The notes beneath the pieces were generated by a model that saw only the letters and a program-made list of their open reading frames with translations, was not told the origin of the DNA and did not search any database. This document shows positions 26,089 through 33,627 of a stretch of DNA of 64,000 bases, piece after piece. The stretch covers positions 3,782,001-3,846,000 of the forward strand of contig NZ_JAOQNK010000001.1 of NCBI RefSeq assembly GCF_025961315.1, read 5' to 3'. How positions within the stretch are numbered: the stretch's first letter is position 1; the number at the start of each line of letters is the position of its first letter. A program made the translations under genes and the position numbers. The stretch comes from Sphingobacterium kitahiroshimense (GTDB lineage Bacteria > Bacteroidota > Bacteroidia > Sphingobacteriales > Sphingobacteriaceae).

Positions 26089-26997
26089 TTAGGTGAGCTG
26101 GACGAAATATTGGAGAGCCTGTTGCAGTTCGGTATCTTTTAATATCACCTTTTTGTCCGCATCTAATAGATAGATTGTCGGCGAAGCTTTGGTATCGTAA
26201 AGTCGTTTTTTCTGAATGACAGATTCGGTATCAAAACCATTGATCCAATTTTCTGCCAGATGCGTTTGAAAGTTTTTCCATTTAGTACGGTCGCCCCAAG
26301 GTTCGATGGTTACCATCTGGATCTGTTTCTTTTCAAAAAGATCGACAACTTGCGGTGTATCTTTAAGGGCAGCAATCATTTCCTTGCAGTGCGGACATTC
26401 TGTATCGTACAAGAACAGTAGTGTATATTTTGACTTCACATCCGACAACTTTTGGGTTTTGCCATCGCTGGTTTCGAAACTAAAATCTTCGGCTACTTGA
26501 CCTACTTTATTCCGCTGTACCAATTTATAAACCGGGCGGTAGGCCTCTTTTTCAAGGTCTGTGAGCTGATCGGTTTTTATAAGGTAGCGCAGTACAGATT
26601 CGTAGCGGTTATCATTACGCATAGGCGAATTACCTTCGTAAAGATAGTGTTCGTATAATTTAATAAAATGATCGAAAGTTACTTTGTTTACTTTTGCTTT
26701 ATCCAACATGCGTGCTACAGCATGATCCGCTACAGTATCCGAAACCGAGTTGAGTGCCGAGATAAAGTCCGCTAATTTCTGCTCCCCAATATTCGGATCT
26801 TTTATTTTTGAGGTATCTTGCATATCAATTTTATCCCAGTAGCTTAATACAGCACTGTCCGCCCCGTTATAGGCTATATCTTTGTTGACCGTAGTTGCCT
26901 TGTCCTGTTGATCAGACTTTGGATTGTGGTTGCATGCTATGGACAACAAAGTGATTGCTATGCCTAGACACAGCACATTAAAGGGTACACATTTCAT
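26089..26997 (-). CDS. Thioredoxin-like lipoprotein, TlpA/DUF5106 type
   Basis: This is a 302-residue lipoprotein, first gene of the five-gene operon. A lipobox (TLLSIACNHN) is followed by a helical domain resembling DUF5106 and a C-terminal thioredoxin-like domain beginning near EDFSFETSDGKTQKLSDVKS. The redox motif is CPHC in FLYDTECPHCKEMI, and the cis-proline loop is KASPTIYLLD. It should reduce or isomerise disulfides in the periplasm. The start at 26997 is fixed by a complete promoter at 27018-27048; an upstream start at 27114 would read through that promoter. Its presence suggests that the exported product has cysteines, which is inference. Confidence 0.85.
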   Translation of the reverse strand: MKCVPFNVLCLGIAITLLSIACNHNPKSDQQDKATTVNKDIAYNGADSAVLSYWDKIDMQDTSKIKDPNIGEQKLADFISALNSVSDTVADHAVARMLDKAKVNKVTFDHFIKLYEHYLYEGNSPMRNDNRYESVLRYLIKTDQLTDLEKEAYRPVYKLVQRNKVGQVAEDFSFETSDGKTQKLSDVKSKYTLLFLYDTECPHCKEMIAALKDTPQVVDLFEKKQIQMVTIEPWGDRTKWKNFQTHLAENWINGFDTESVIQKKRLYDTKASPTIYLLDADKKVILKDTELQQALQYFVQLT

Positions 26998-27017
26998 TAT
27001 AATTAGCTTAATGATAA

Positions 27018-27048
27018 CAAACTTAGCGATATTGTGATTGATATACAA
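27018..27048 (-). promoter_or_regulatory. Promoter of the RiPP-like operon
   Basis: On the minus strand, TTG (27046-27048), a 20-base spacer and TAAGTTTG (27018-27025) form a consensus promoter about 20 bases before the ATG at 26997. Confidence 0.75.
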
Positions 27049-27269
27049 TATAATTGAGGTGAAGTTAAAAACAATTGCTTGATTTTTTTCATCTTTAGAA
27101 TTAAATTTTAACACAGGTTTAGGGTATGACCGTAAAGGCTTAATGTTTGATGTTTTCTTAATGAATTAATAAAGAACTTGTTAATTGTATAGGCTGGAAT
27201 ATGGATAATCCGATGTTTTGTGGTAGCATAATTCAATATTAAATTTTTATGAACTTTTCGGAATGGCTT

Positions 27270-27296
27270 TTGTATTACAAATAATCTCTATCTTTG
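27270..27296 (+). promoter_or_regulatory. Likely promoter of the cytidylyltransferase pair
   Basis: TATCTTTG at 27289-27296 matches TAnnTTTG, with TTTTG ending at 27272 and a slightly short 16-base spacer. It lies 47 bases before the ATG at 27344. Confidence 0.5.
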
Positions 27297-27343
27297 AGAT
27301 AGTAATAAAACTGTACTTAATTCATGTTATTATAATTTTAAAT

Positions 27344-27790
27344 ATGATTACAATACCTGCTAAAGAAATGCGTATCGGCATTACTTTCAGTGCGTTTGAT
27401 CTGTTGCATGCAGGTCATATCAAGATGCTGGAAGATGCCAAACGTCAGTGTGACTATTTAATTTGTGGCCTACAAACTGACCCAACCTTGGACCGACCTG
27501 AGAAAAATAAACCTACACAAACTGTTGTGGAGCGTTATATTCAGCTCAAAGGCTGTAAATATGTGGATCAGATTGTACCTTATGCGACAGAACAGGATCT
27601 GCAGGACGTGTTGCGTTCGTTCAAGATCGATGTGCGTATTGTTGGTGATGAATATCGCGAGCGTGATTTTACGGGACGCCAGTATTGTGAAGAGTCTGGT
27701 ATCGAGTTGTATTTCAACAGCCGCGATCATCGTTTTTCAAGTTCAGGTCTGCGCCGTATCGTTGCCGAACATGAGGTGGAAAAAGGTTAG
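27344..27790 (+). CDS. Cytidylyltransferase, glycerol-3-phosphate type (copy 1)
   Basis: This 148-residue nucleotidyltransferase has the signature HxGH in DLLHAGHIKML, the RIVGDEYRERDFTGRQYC segment and the late SSSGLRR motif in place of ISTTxI. Length and motifs match TagD-like glycerol-3-phosphate cytidylyltransferases and related adenylyltransferases, so it probably makes a CDP-polyol for surface glycan decoration. No CDP-polyol transferase is seen in the window, so the substrate is uncertain. MRIGIT at 27368 is an alternative start that aligns with copy 2. Copy 2 follows after a repeat tract. Confidence 0.85.
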   Translation: MITIPAKEMRIGITFSAFDLLHAGHIKMLEDAKRQCDYLICGLQTDPTLDRPEKNKPTQTVVERYIQLKGCKYVDQIVPYATEQDLQDVLRSFKIDVRIVGDEYRERDFTGRQYCEESGIELYFNSRDHRFSSSGLRRIVAEHEVEKG

Positions 27791-27799
27791 AAAGTATAA

Positions 27800-27900
27800 G
27801 AGTAAAGCAGTAACAGAGTAACGAAGTAACAAAGGTAATGAATTAACAGATAGCTCATAACACGTCACTAGTTCACTATAGTTACTACGTCACTAAAAAA
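27800..27900. repeat. Intercistronic GTNAC stem-loop repeat (copy 4)
   Basis: The first half reads AGTAACAGAGTAACGAAGTAAC; the second half reads GTCACTAGTTCACTATAGTT and ACTACGTCACTAAAAAA. The two halves are complementary in kind and can fold back. The second half matches the tract at 33,505-33,618 over about 30 bases with two differences. Confidence 0.85.
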
Positions 27901-27916
27901 AGAAAGAACACATTAC

Positions 27917-28342
27917 ATGAAGATAGGAATTACATTTGGCGTATTTGATTTATTACACGCCGGGCATATCATGATGTTGGAAGAAGCACGTCGCAATTGC
28001 GATTACCTCATTGTTGGACTCAATACGGATCCTTCGGAAGTTTCTCCTGAAAAATCAGCGCCGACACAAACTGTTGTGGAGCGTTATATTCAGTTAGAAG
28101 GTTGCCGTTATGTGGACGAGATTATTCCTTACGAAACAGAGCAGGACTTGATCGATATGATTAAAGCCTTGCCTATTCAGGTTAGGATCATTGGAGAAGA
28201 ATACCGCGATATGGATTTTACAGGAAAGAAATATTGTGTTGAAGAAGCTATCGATATCTATTACAACAAACGCAGCCATCGTTTTTCAAGTACAGGCCTA
28301 CGTAAAGAGGTTGCGGCAAAGGAAGCGGAGAAAGTCAGGTAA
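27917..28342 (+). CDS. Cytidylyltransferase, glycerol-3-phosphate type (copy 2)
   Basis: This 141-residue paralogue of the preceding gene shares most of its sequence, including FDLLHAGHI, PTQTVVERYIQL, GEEYRDMDFTGKKYC and SHRFSSTGLRKEV. The pair looks like a tandem duplication that has diverged in the middle. A repeat tract separates the copies and another follows this one, before manC. Whether both copies share a substrate cannot be read from the sequence. A TagD-like role in making CDP-glycerol or a similar activated polyol is inferred from family membership. Confidence 0.85.
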   Translation: MKIGITFGVFDLLHAGHIMMLEEARRNCDYLIVGLNTDPSEVSPEKSAPTQTVVERYIQLEGCRYVDEIIPYETEQDLIDMIKALPIQVRIIGEEYRDMDFTGKKYCVEEAIDIYYNKRSHRFSSTGLRKEVAAKEAEKVR

Positions 28343-28436
28343 TCGAGTAACGAAGGTAGCAGATAACTCGTCACGGGTTCACTATCGTCACTACGTTACT
28401 AAGAAAGTACTACTTTACTAGTCACTACGCCAATAA
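28341..28436. repeat. Intercistronic GTNAC stem-loop repeat (copy 5)
   Basis: It contains CGAGTAACGAAGGTAGC, then GGTTCACTATCGTCACTACG, TTACTAAGAAAGTACT and ACTTTACTAGTCACTACGCC. The 19-base word ACTACTTTACTAGTCACTA is shared exactly with the tract at 35,510-35,613. Confidence 0.85.
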
Positions 28437-28460
28437 CAAAAAAGATATATAAAAAATAGA

Positions 28461-29459
28461 ATGAGCAATATAGTACATGTGATTTTATCGGGTGGAGTGG
28501 GGAGCCGCTTATGGCCGCTGTCTCGTAAAAGTTTTCCTAAGCAGTATCTTTCTCTATTTAAAGAAGGATCTTTGTTTGAGATGACTGTCAATCGTAATCG
28601 GGATTTATGCAACCAGGTTATTGTTGTGGGGAATAAAGATAACAATCAACTGAGTCGCGAGGTCATGGAGAGCAGCGGGGTGGAGTATATAGACATCGTG
28701 GAGTCTACTCCACGTAATACAGCTGCGGCGATTGCATTTGCGGCATTTGCGGCGAACGCTGATGATATTTTGGTTGTTACGCCCTCAGATCATGTTATCG
28801 TGGGTGATGAAAGTTATAATAAGGCCATTCAAGAAGGAATAGAAAAGGCAAATCAAGGCTATATTGTTACTTTTGGGATCCAGGCAACCAAACCGGAGAC
28901 CGGGTATGGTTATATTGAGTATAAAGGTGATCAGGTACTCTCATTTCGCGAGAAGCCGAATAAAGAAACAGCGGAAGATTTTATAGAAAGAGGCAATTTC
29001 CTGTGGAACTCGGGTATGTTCTGTTTTCGGGCAGACACCTTATTGCAGGAACTACAGCAGTTTGAGCCACGTGTTTATGCCACCGCTTTGGCCGCTTGGC
29101 AACATAAGAAAGATGGTATTTTGGATGAGGCATTATCCAAAGAGATTCCCTCGATCAGTATTGATTATGCTGTGATGGAGCGATCCAAAAAAATTCGCGT
29201 TGTTGCAACACATTTTAACTGGTCCGATCTGGGTTCATTTGAGTCGATGTATGATTATCTGAAGCATACCGGTCATCCTACGGATGAAAATGGAAACATG
29301 GTGATCGGAACGGATGTTTACAGTGCATTCGTTGGTTTAAGAAATACGATCCTGGTTTATACAAAAGATGCCTTCCTGATCTTACAAAAAGAAAGTTCTC
29401 AGGATGTTAAGAAAATATACAATACACTAGAACGACACCAGTCCAAACTGATCGATTAA
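28461..29459 (+). CDS. manC: Mannose-1-phosphate guanylyltransferase (copy 1)
   Basis: This 332-residue enzyme makes GDP-mannose from mannose 1-phosphate and GTP in the cytoplasm. It has the nucleotidyltransferase signature LSGGVGSRLWPLSRKSFPKQ at residues 8-27, the sugar-binding FREKPNKETAEDFIERGNFL and NSGMFCF. The second copy at 61393 has the same length and motifs, so GDP-mannose or a derivative is made from two genes in this locus. There is no fused isomerase domain. A strong T-tailed terminator follows at 29549, so it is probably the end of a three-gene unit with the cytidylyltransferases. Confidence 0.93.
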   Translation: MSNIVHVILSGGVGSRLWPLSRKSFPKQYLSLFKEGSLFEMTVNRNRDLCNQVIVVGNKDNNQLSREVMESSGVEYIDIVESTPRNTAAAIAFAAFAANADDILVVTPSDHVIVGDESYNKAIQEGIEKANQGYIVTFGIQATKPETGYGYIEYKGDQVLSFREKPNKETAEDFIERGNFLWNSGMFCFRADTLLQELQQFEPRVYATALAAWQHKKDGILDEALSKEIPSISIDYAVMERSKKIRVVATHFNWSDLGSFESMYDYLKHTGHPTDENGNMVIGTDVYSAFVGLRNTILVYTKDAFLILQKESSQDVKKIYNTLERHQSKLID

Positions 29460-29548
29460 AAATATACAACAAACTGAAAAGCGTTACGTGTTTTTTTGTA
29501 AGATTACGTTTTATTAAAAAACATACGGCTTTTTATATTTTATGCATT

Positions 29549-29588
29549 AATGGGAATTCTACTTGTATGTGGATTCCCATTTTTTTTA
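29549..29588 (+). terminator. Intrinsic terminator of manC copy 1
   Basis: A 9-bp stem (29549-29557 with 29573-29581) is followed by a run of eight T. It lies 90 bases beyond the manC stop. Confidence 0.8.
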
Positions 29589-29606
29589 GCGATAAAGTAC
29601 CTATAT

Positions 29607-29885
29607 ATGCTTGTGGTGATTTTGTGGATCGCTGATTATCAGTTGTCTGCAAAAATCAAAAATATCAATTTCGATCTGTAACTACAACAGGGACCGGATA
29701 TCTTTTTTGACGTGGATATTATGAAACGAATACTCCGAAATCTGTTGATCAATGCGGTTAAATGCAGCCATGAACATTCTGTTGTTAAACTGACTTTACA
29801 TCAAGATGGGAATTGGTCTGTTTTAGAGGTTATCAATTTTTATGTAAAAGGTGCCCGGTATTTCAAAAGAAAAATGGTGCAATCA
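29607..29885 (+). pseudogene. Histidine kinase ATPase-domain fragment, broken
   Basis: The translation reads LSAKIKNINFDL, a stop, LQQGPDIFFDVDIMKRILRN and LLINAVKCSHEHSVVKLTLH, which is the N-box part of a histidine kinase ATPase domain. A frameshift near 29845 then moves the G1-like KVPGISKEKW into another frame. There is no start region, no HisKA domain and no end: the remnant stops at the 3' end of the minus-strand decarboxylase gene. It is a dead fragment of about 90 codons, not a small gene. Confidence 0.75.
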
Positions 29886-29888
29886 TAT

Positions 29889-30824
29889 TTAAGACAGATT
29901 TTTAAAATAAGCAATGGTCTTTATAAGTCCTTCTTCCAGTTGGATTTTAGGTTCCCAGTTTAATTTTGCTTTTGCCAGATCAATATCCGGTTTCCTTTGT
30001 TTAGGATCATCAGAAGGCAAAGGCTGAAAGATAATTTTAGACTTGGAACCTGTCAGCGTGATCACCTTTTCTGCCAGTTCACGAATGCTGAATTCATTGG
30101 GGTTTCCCATATTAATGGGACCTATCGTTTCAACAGGGCTTTCCATCATTTTAATCATACCATCGATAAGATCATCTACATACTGGAAGCTTCGGGTCTG
30201 CGAACCGTCACCATCAATTGTAATATCTTTATTATTTAGCGCCTGAGTGATAAAGTTCGATACCACCCTTCCGTCATTCGGATGCATATTTGGTCCATAG
30301 GTATTAAATATTCTAATGATCTTTATTTTAACATCATTCATGCGGTGATAGTCCATAAACAATGTTTCTGCACATCTTTTTCCTTCATCATAACAAGATC
30401 GGATACCGATGGGGTTGACATTACCCCAGTATGATTCCGTTTGCGGATGGATGATCGGGTCACCATATACCTCACTTGTAGAAGCCTGCAAAATTTTTAC
30501 GTTAAGCCGTTTTGCCAATCCCAGCATATTGATCGCACCCATCACCGAAGTTTTGACTGTTTTGATCGCATTAAACTGGTAATGTATCGGCGACGCAGGG
30601 CAAGCGAGATTATAAATTTCATCCACTTCAATAAAATAAGGCATGGTCACATCATGCCTGATCGCTTCAAAATATGGGTTTGATAATAGTGGAGCTATAT
30701 TTTCTTTCGATCCTGTAAAATAATTATCCAAAGAAATCACCTCGTTTCCAGCGTCGAGCAATCTTCTGCATAAGTGCGAGCCGATAAAACCTGCCCCACC
30801 CGTTATCAATATTTTTTTTTTCAT
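29889..30824 (-). CDS. UDP-glucuronate decarboxylase (UDP-xylose synthase)
   Basis: This 311-residue extended short-chain dehydrogenase converts UDP-glucuronate to UDP-xylose. It has the NAD loop GGAGFIGSH (residues 8-16), the family-specific YNLACPASPIHYQFNAIKT, STSEVYGDPIIHPQTESYWG and the YxxxK site in SCYDEGKR. These are hallmarks of the decarboxylase as opposed to epimerases. The start at 30824 is preferred over a TTG at 30842, because a promoter ends at 30856. It is the only minus-strand gene within the polysaccharide locus and sits between two pseudogene remnants, suggesting insertion or inversion. Confidence 0.9.
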   Translation of the reverse strand: MKKKILITGGAGFIGSHLCRRLLDAGNEVISLDNYFTGSKENIAPLLSNPYFEAIRHDVTMPYFIEVDEIYNLACPASPIHYQFNAIKTVKTSVMGAINMLGLAKRLNVKILQASTSEVYGDPIIHPQTESYWGNVNPIGIRSCYDEGKRCAETLFMDYHRMNDVKIKIIRIFNTYGPNMHPNDGRVVSNFITQALNNKDITIDGDGSQTRSFQYVDDLIDGMIKMMESPVETIGPINMGNPNEFSIRELAEKVITLTGSKSKIIFQPLPSDDPKQRKPDIDLAKAKLNWEPKIQLEEGLIKTIAYFKNLS

Positions 30825-30855
30825 GGATCTCTTTTTTATCAAAAGTTGAACATTA

Positions 30856-30886
30856 CGAAGATATAGATCTCACAGTTGTCTGACAA
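30856..30886 (-). promoter_or_regulatory. Promoter of the UDP-xylose synthase gene
   Basis: On the minus strand, TTG (30884-30886), a 20-base spacer and TATCTTCG (30856-30863) match the consensus with one mismatch in the -7 element. The start codon is about 30 bases downstream. Confidence 0.55.
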
Positions 30887-31004
30887 ATTTATTCCTCTTC
30901 GTATTGAATTGTAGCAAATAAATAAATAATTTCGGCATCCATATAGCTGCTTTAACTTCCTTATATTTTGTTGGTTAAGACTTATATGTCGTTGTATGCT
31001 ATAT

Positions 31005-31405
31005 TCAATCAATGCAATTTTCGAATTATGTGAAGTGGCAGATTCCAATGTTGCTGAAGTGTCGCGTGCCATTGGTTATGACTCCAGGGTTGGATCTAAG
31101 TTCCTGAAAGCATCTGTGGGGTTTTGGTGGTTTCTGTTTTCAGAGATATATTTTAAATCTCGTTTATATCGCCCGTTCCTACAACTTAACTGTTGTGGCC
31201 GATTATTGGGAGCAGGTCATTTTGTTAAATGATCATCAGAAAGAACGATTTGCACAGCATATTATTAAGACCATGTACAATACGGTCAATGGTAAGAAAA
31301 TCGTATTTTTAGGCTGGGCCTTTAAAAAAGATACCGGTGATACTCGGGAGTCTGCAGCCATTTATGTGGCCGATTATCGGGAGGCGAGTAATCGTTGTAG
31401 TAACC
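31005..31405 (+). pseudogene. Truncated, frameshifted copy of ugd (UDP-glucose dehydrogenase)
   Basis: The sequence matches the intact ugd at 59973-61355 over roughly residues 230-370: INAIFELCEVADSNVAEVSR, AIGYDSRVGSKFLKASVGF, then after a shift ADYWEQVILLNDHQKERFAQ and KKIVFLGWAFKKDTGDTRES. A small deletion near 31125-31140 destroys the catalytic GGSCFQKD motif and changes frame, and another shift occurs near 31385. The N-terminal NAD domain is missing. It cannot encode an active enzyme. Confidence 0.9.
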
Positions 31406-31700
31406 AATGTAATCACAGTATTAAGGCCGCATTTATCTCGTTTTTTTGTTTATAAGCATTTTGGTCTTGCTAGTTTCATCGAAACTTAATTTTAAAAGAA
31501 AGTACAGTTCACTTTTTAGGTCTAAATTTGTGCTATCGAAATGGCGCATGCGTAATTTTATGAGTGTATCCAAAACAGATCTAATTAATCTGCTTACATT
31601 CATACGATGTGGCTTTTCATTACGTTAATATATGCAAATCATGTTTACTATATGCAAAACCATTTTGAGCATTACAATGTTACTGTTTATCAGTTGAGAT
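31406..31700. other. Gene-free spacer after the ugd remnant
   Basis: The sequence shows no recognisable gene. It may include further decayed ugd sequence at its left end. Short open frames here have no family features. Confidence 0.5.
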
Positions 31701-31772
31701 GGTTAGAAAGTTAGATTGCCACTACGTTACTTTTTACTACAGTCACTAGTTGCCGGTCACAACGTTACTCAT
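31701..31772. repeat. Intergenic TTAGAAAG and GTNAC repeat tract (copy 6)
   Basis: GGTTAGAAAGTTAGA is followed by CCACTACGTTACT, AGTCACTAGTTGCCGGTCAC and AACGTTACTC. It precedes the paralogue of the small membrane protein, as a similar tract does at the first copy. Confidence 0.75.
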
Positions 31773-31818
31773 CATTATAAATGCTCTTTTATTTTACAAC
31801 CCTTAACCTTTACCCACA

Positions 31819-32298
31819 ATGATTATTGTAATTATTTTAATTGTATTATTTTTATTTGGCAGTTATTATTTTTGGACAGCACAGCATTCGAAGCAACGAT
31901 TAGCGGCTCATGGCACATTATCGGTCAGTTACCTTTTTCAAGAGCGTGCGGGACAGTATAGTGGCGATCGTAGTGTGAAGAGCGGTGTAATTGTGATCCA
32001 TGGCAGCAGCAGTGATCAAAAATTAAAGCATGCTACACTAAAAAGTGTAAATTTAAAACACCCTGATGTCAATATACAGCTTGATCAGTCTTTATCACTT
32101 CCTTTTCAATACAATAGTTTAACACATCCTGAGGTATCTATCCGTTATAAGGTATTGAATAGAGACTTGACAACATTAGATTTAACTGGAGTACTTACCA
32201 CTATTTCCGGGAAATTGCATTTTGAAGGTGGCAAGACGAAACTTTTTCGAGTTGCTGTACCGATATCTGGACTATACCAAGAGCAAGTAGAAAAATAG
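31819..32298 (+). CDS. Small single-pass membrane protein, paralogue of the one at 20102
   Basis: This 159-residue protein has an N-terminal membrane segment (residues 2-18, IIVIILIVLFLFGSYYFW) and a beta-rich domain. It matches the protein at 20102 in length, anchor position, and in strands such as HGTLSVSYLF, GVIVIHG, NIQLDQ and VSIRYKV. I do not recognise the family. The orientation predicted is N-terminus in the inner membrane with the soluble domain on one side; which side is unclear. It lies directly before the main polysaccharide promoter and is followed by a weak hairpin, so it is probably a single-gene unit. Confidence 0.75.
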   Translation: MIIVIILIVLFLFGSYYFWTAQHSKQRLAAHGTLSVSYLFQERAGQYSGDRSVKSGVIVIHGSSSDQKLKHATLKSVNLKHPDVNIQLDQSLSLPFQYNSLTHPEVSIRYKVLNRDLTTLDLTGVLTTISGKLHFEGGKTKLFRVAVPISGLYQEQVEK

Positions 32299-32313
32299 AT
32301 TTTTGGCAAAGAA

Positions 32314-32338
32314 TAAGCTGAAAACCTCATTTTAGCTT
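32314..32338 (+). terminator. Weak hairpin after the small membrane protein
   Basis: AAGCTGAAAA pairs with TTTTAGCTT with one imperfection and a short loop. It lies 16 bases past the stop and before the promoter at 32359. Confidence 0.4.
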
Positions 32339-32358
32339 GTTTTGCTCGCTTGTAGTGA

Positions 32359-32388
32359 TTGATTGTTCATAAAATCTTATTACTTTTG
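32359..32388 (+). promoter_or_regulatory. Main promoter of the polysaccharide operon
   Basis: TTG at 32359-32361, a 19-base spacer and TACTTTTG at 32381-32388 match the consensus fully. The ATG of rfbB is 62 bases downstream, leaving a leader with a 7-bp hairpin, CCCTTAA (32397-32403) with TTAAGGG (32410-32416). Confidence 0.7.
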
Positions 32389-32450
32389 ATGCTAATCCCT
32401 TAATTATCGTTAAGGGGCTTTAAGCTGTTAAGAAATATTTTGCTCATATT

Positions 32451-33503
32451 ATGAATAAAACAATCCTAATTACAGGTGGAGCAGGTTTTATAGGTTCTCA
32501 TGTAGTACGAAATTTTGTTACTAAATATCCTGACTACCATATTGTCAATCTAGATGCTTTGACGTATGCTGGTAATCTCGAAAATTTACGAGACCTCGAA
32601 GAGGAGCCGAATTACACCTTTGTTAAGGCCGATATTACCGATGCCTTGGATATGTTCCGTGTTTTTGAAGAATATAAACCCGACGGTGTCATACATTTAG
32701 CAGCAGAGTCTCATGTCGACCGTTCCATTGCCGATCCTACCGCATTTGTGATGACGAATGTGATCGGAACGGTTAATTTATTGAATGCCGCACGCCAGAT
32801 CTGGAAAGACGATTTTACAGGTAAGCGTTTTCATCATGTTTCTACCGATGAGGTATTTGGTGCGTTAGGAGCAGAAGGTTTATTCACTGAAGAGACTGCT
32901 TATGATCCACATTCTCCATATTCAGCATCGAAGGCGAGTTCCGATCATTTTGTTCGAGCTTACCATGATACTTATGGTTTGCCTATCGTACTGACCAATT
33001 GTTCTAATAATTATGGTCCTAACCATTTCCCGGAGAAATTGATTCCATTATGTATTCATAATATCTTGAACGGTCAGCCACTACCCATCTACGGAGATGG
33101 AAAATACACCCGCGATTGGTTATTTGTAATTGATCATGCCACAGCGATAGATCTTGTCTTTCATGAAGGTAAGAATGGTGATTCTTATAATGTTGGTGGC
33201 TTTAACGAGTGGCAGAATATTGATTTGGTTAAAGAATTATGTAAACAGGTAGATGAAAAATTAGGTCGTCCAGCTGGTACAGCAGAACACTTGATTACTT
33301 TCGTTAAAGACCGTCCAGGGCATGATTTGCGTTATGCTATTGATGCCTCCAAGATAAATAAGGAACTCGGTTGGTATCCTTCTGTAACGTTTGAAGAAGG
33401 TCTTTCCAAAACAATCGATTGGTTCTTGAACAACGAGGAGTGGCTAGCAAGTGTCACTTCCGGAGATTACCAAAAATATTACGATAAGCAGTACAAGGAT
33501 TAA
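32451..33503 (+). CDS. rfbB: dTDP-glucose 4,6-dehydratase
   Basis: This 350-residue enzyme catalyses the second step of dTDP-L-rhamnose synthesis, forming dTDP-4-keto-6-deoxyglucose. It has the NAD loop GGAGFIGSHVVRNF (residues 8-21), the family motif HLAAESHVDRSI, STDEVFGALG and the catalytic YSASKASSDH (YxxxK). The length and C-terminal GHDLRYAIDASKI segment agree with RmlB. It is the first gene of the main operon, 62 bases after a consensus promoter. The other rhamnose genes follow in order C, D, A. Confidence 0.97.
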   Translation: MNKTILITGGAGFIGSHVVRNFVTKYPDYHIVNLDALTYAGNLENLRDLEEEPNYTFVKADITDALDMFRVFEEYKPDGVIHLAAESHVDRSIADPTAFVMTNVIGTVNLLNAARQIWKDDFTGKRFHHVSTDEVFGALGAEGLFTEETAYDPHSPYSASKASSDHFVRAYHDTYGLPIVLTNCSNNYGPNHFPEKLIPLCIHNILNGQPLPIYGDGKYTRDWLFVIDHATAIDLVFHEGKNGDSYNVGGFNEWQNIDLVKELCKQVDEKLGRPAGTAEHLITFVKDRPGHDLRYAIDASKINKELGWYPSVTFEEGLSKTIDWFLNNEEWLASVTSGDYQKYYDKQYKD

Positions 33504-33504
33504 G

Positions 33505-33618
33505 AAGTGACCGAGTAACAAGTAACAAGTAACAGAGTAACAAGTAAAGAAGTGACGAGTACTAGGTCACTAAAAATAGCGATGTTACTAGTTCACTATC
33601 GTTACTATGTCACTAAAA
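33505..33618. repeat. Intercistronic GTNAC stem-loop repeat (copy 7)
   Basis: The first half has AGTGACCGAGTAACAAGTAA and more AGTAAC words; the second half has GGTCACT, then ACTAGTTCACTATCGTTACT and ATGTCACTAAAAAA. AGTGACC (33506-33512) is the exact complement of GGTCACT (33565-33571). It fills the gap between rfbB and rfbC and ends ten bases before the rfbC ATG. Confidence 0.88.
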
Positions 33619-33627
33619 AAATAAACC

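Larger units (their letters stand above)
26998..27343. other. Divergent promoter region
   Basis: This 346-base gap separates the minus-strand RiPP-like operon from the plus-strand cytidylyltransferases. It holds a promoter for each side and no small ORF that looks like a precursor peptide (no double-Gly or Cys-rich reading frame noticed). Confidence 0.6.

Noticed and set aside
29712..29963. Small plus-strand gene of 83 codons
   Set aside because: It is the open part of a broken histidine kinase domain with an upstream in-frame stop and a downstream frameshift, and it runs into the decarboxylase gene.
30996..31455. Two short plus-strand genes resembling UDP-glucose dehydrogenase
   Set aside because: They are pieces of one disrupted ugd copy in different frames, lacking the NAD domain and the catalytic cysteine motif.
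31446..31628. Plus-strand frame of 60 codons after the ugd remnant
   Set aside because: It is not supported by any motif or promoter and lies in decayed sequence.
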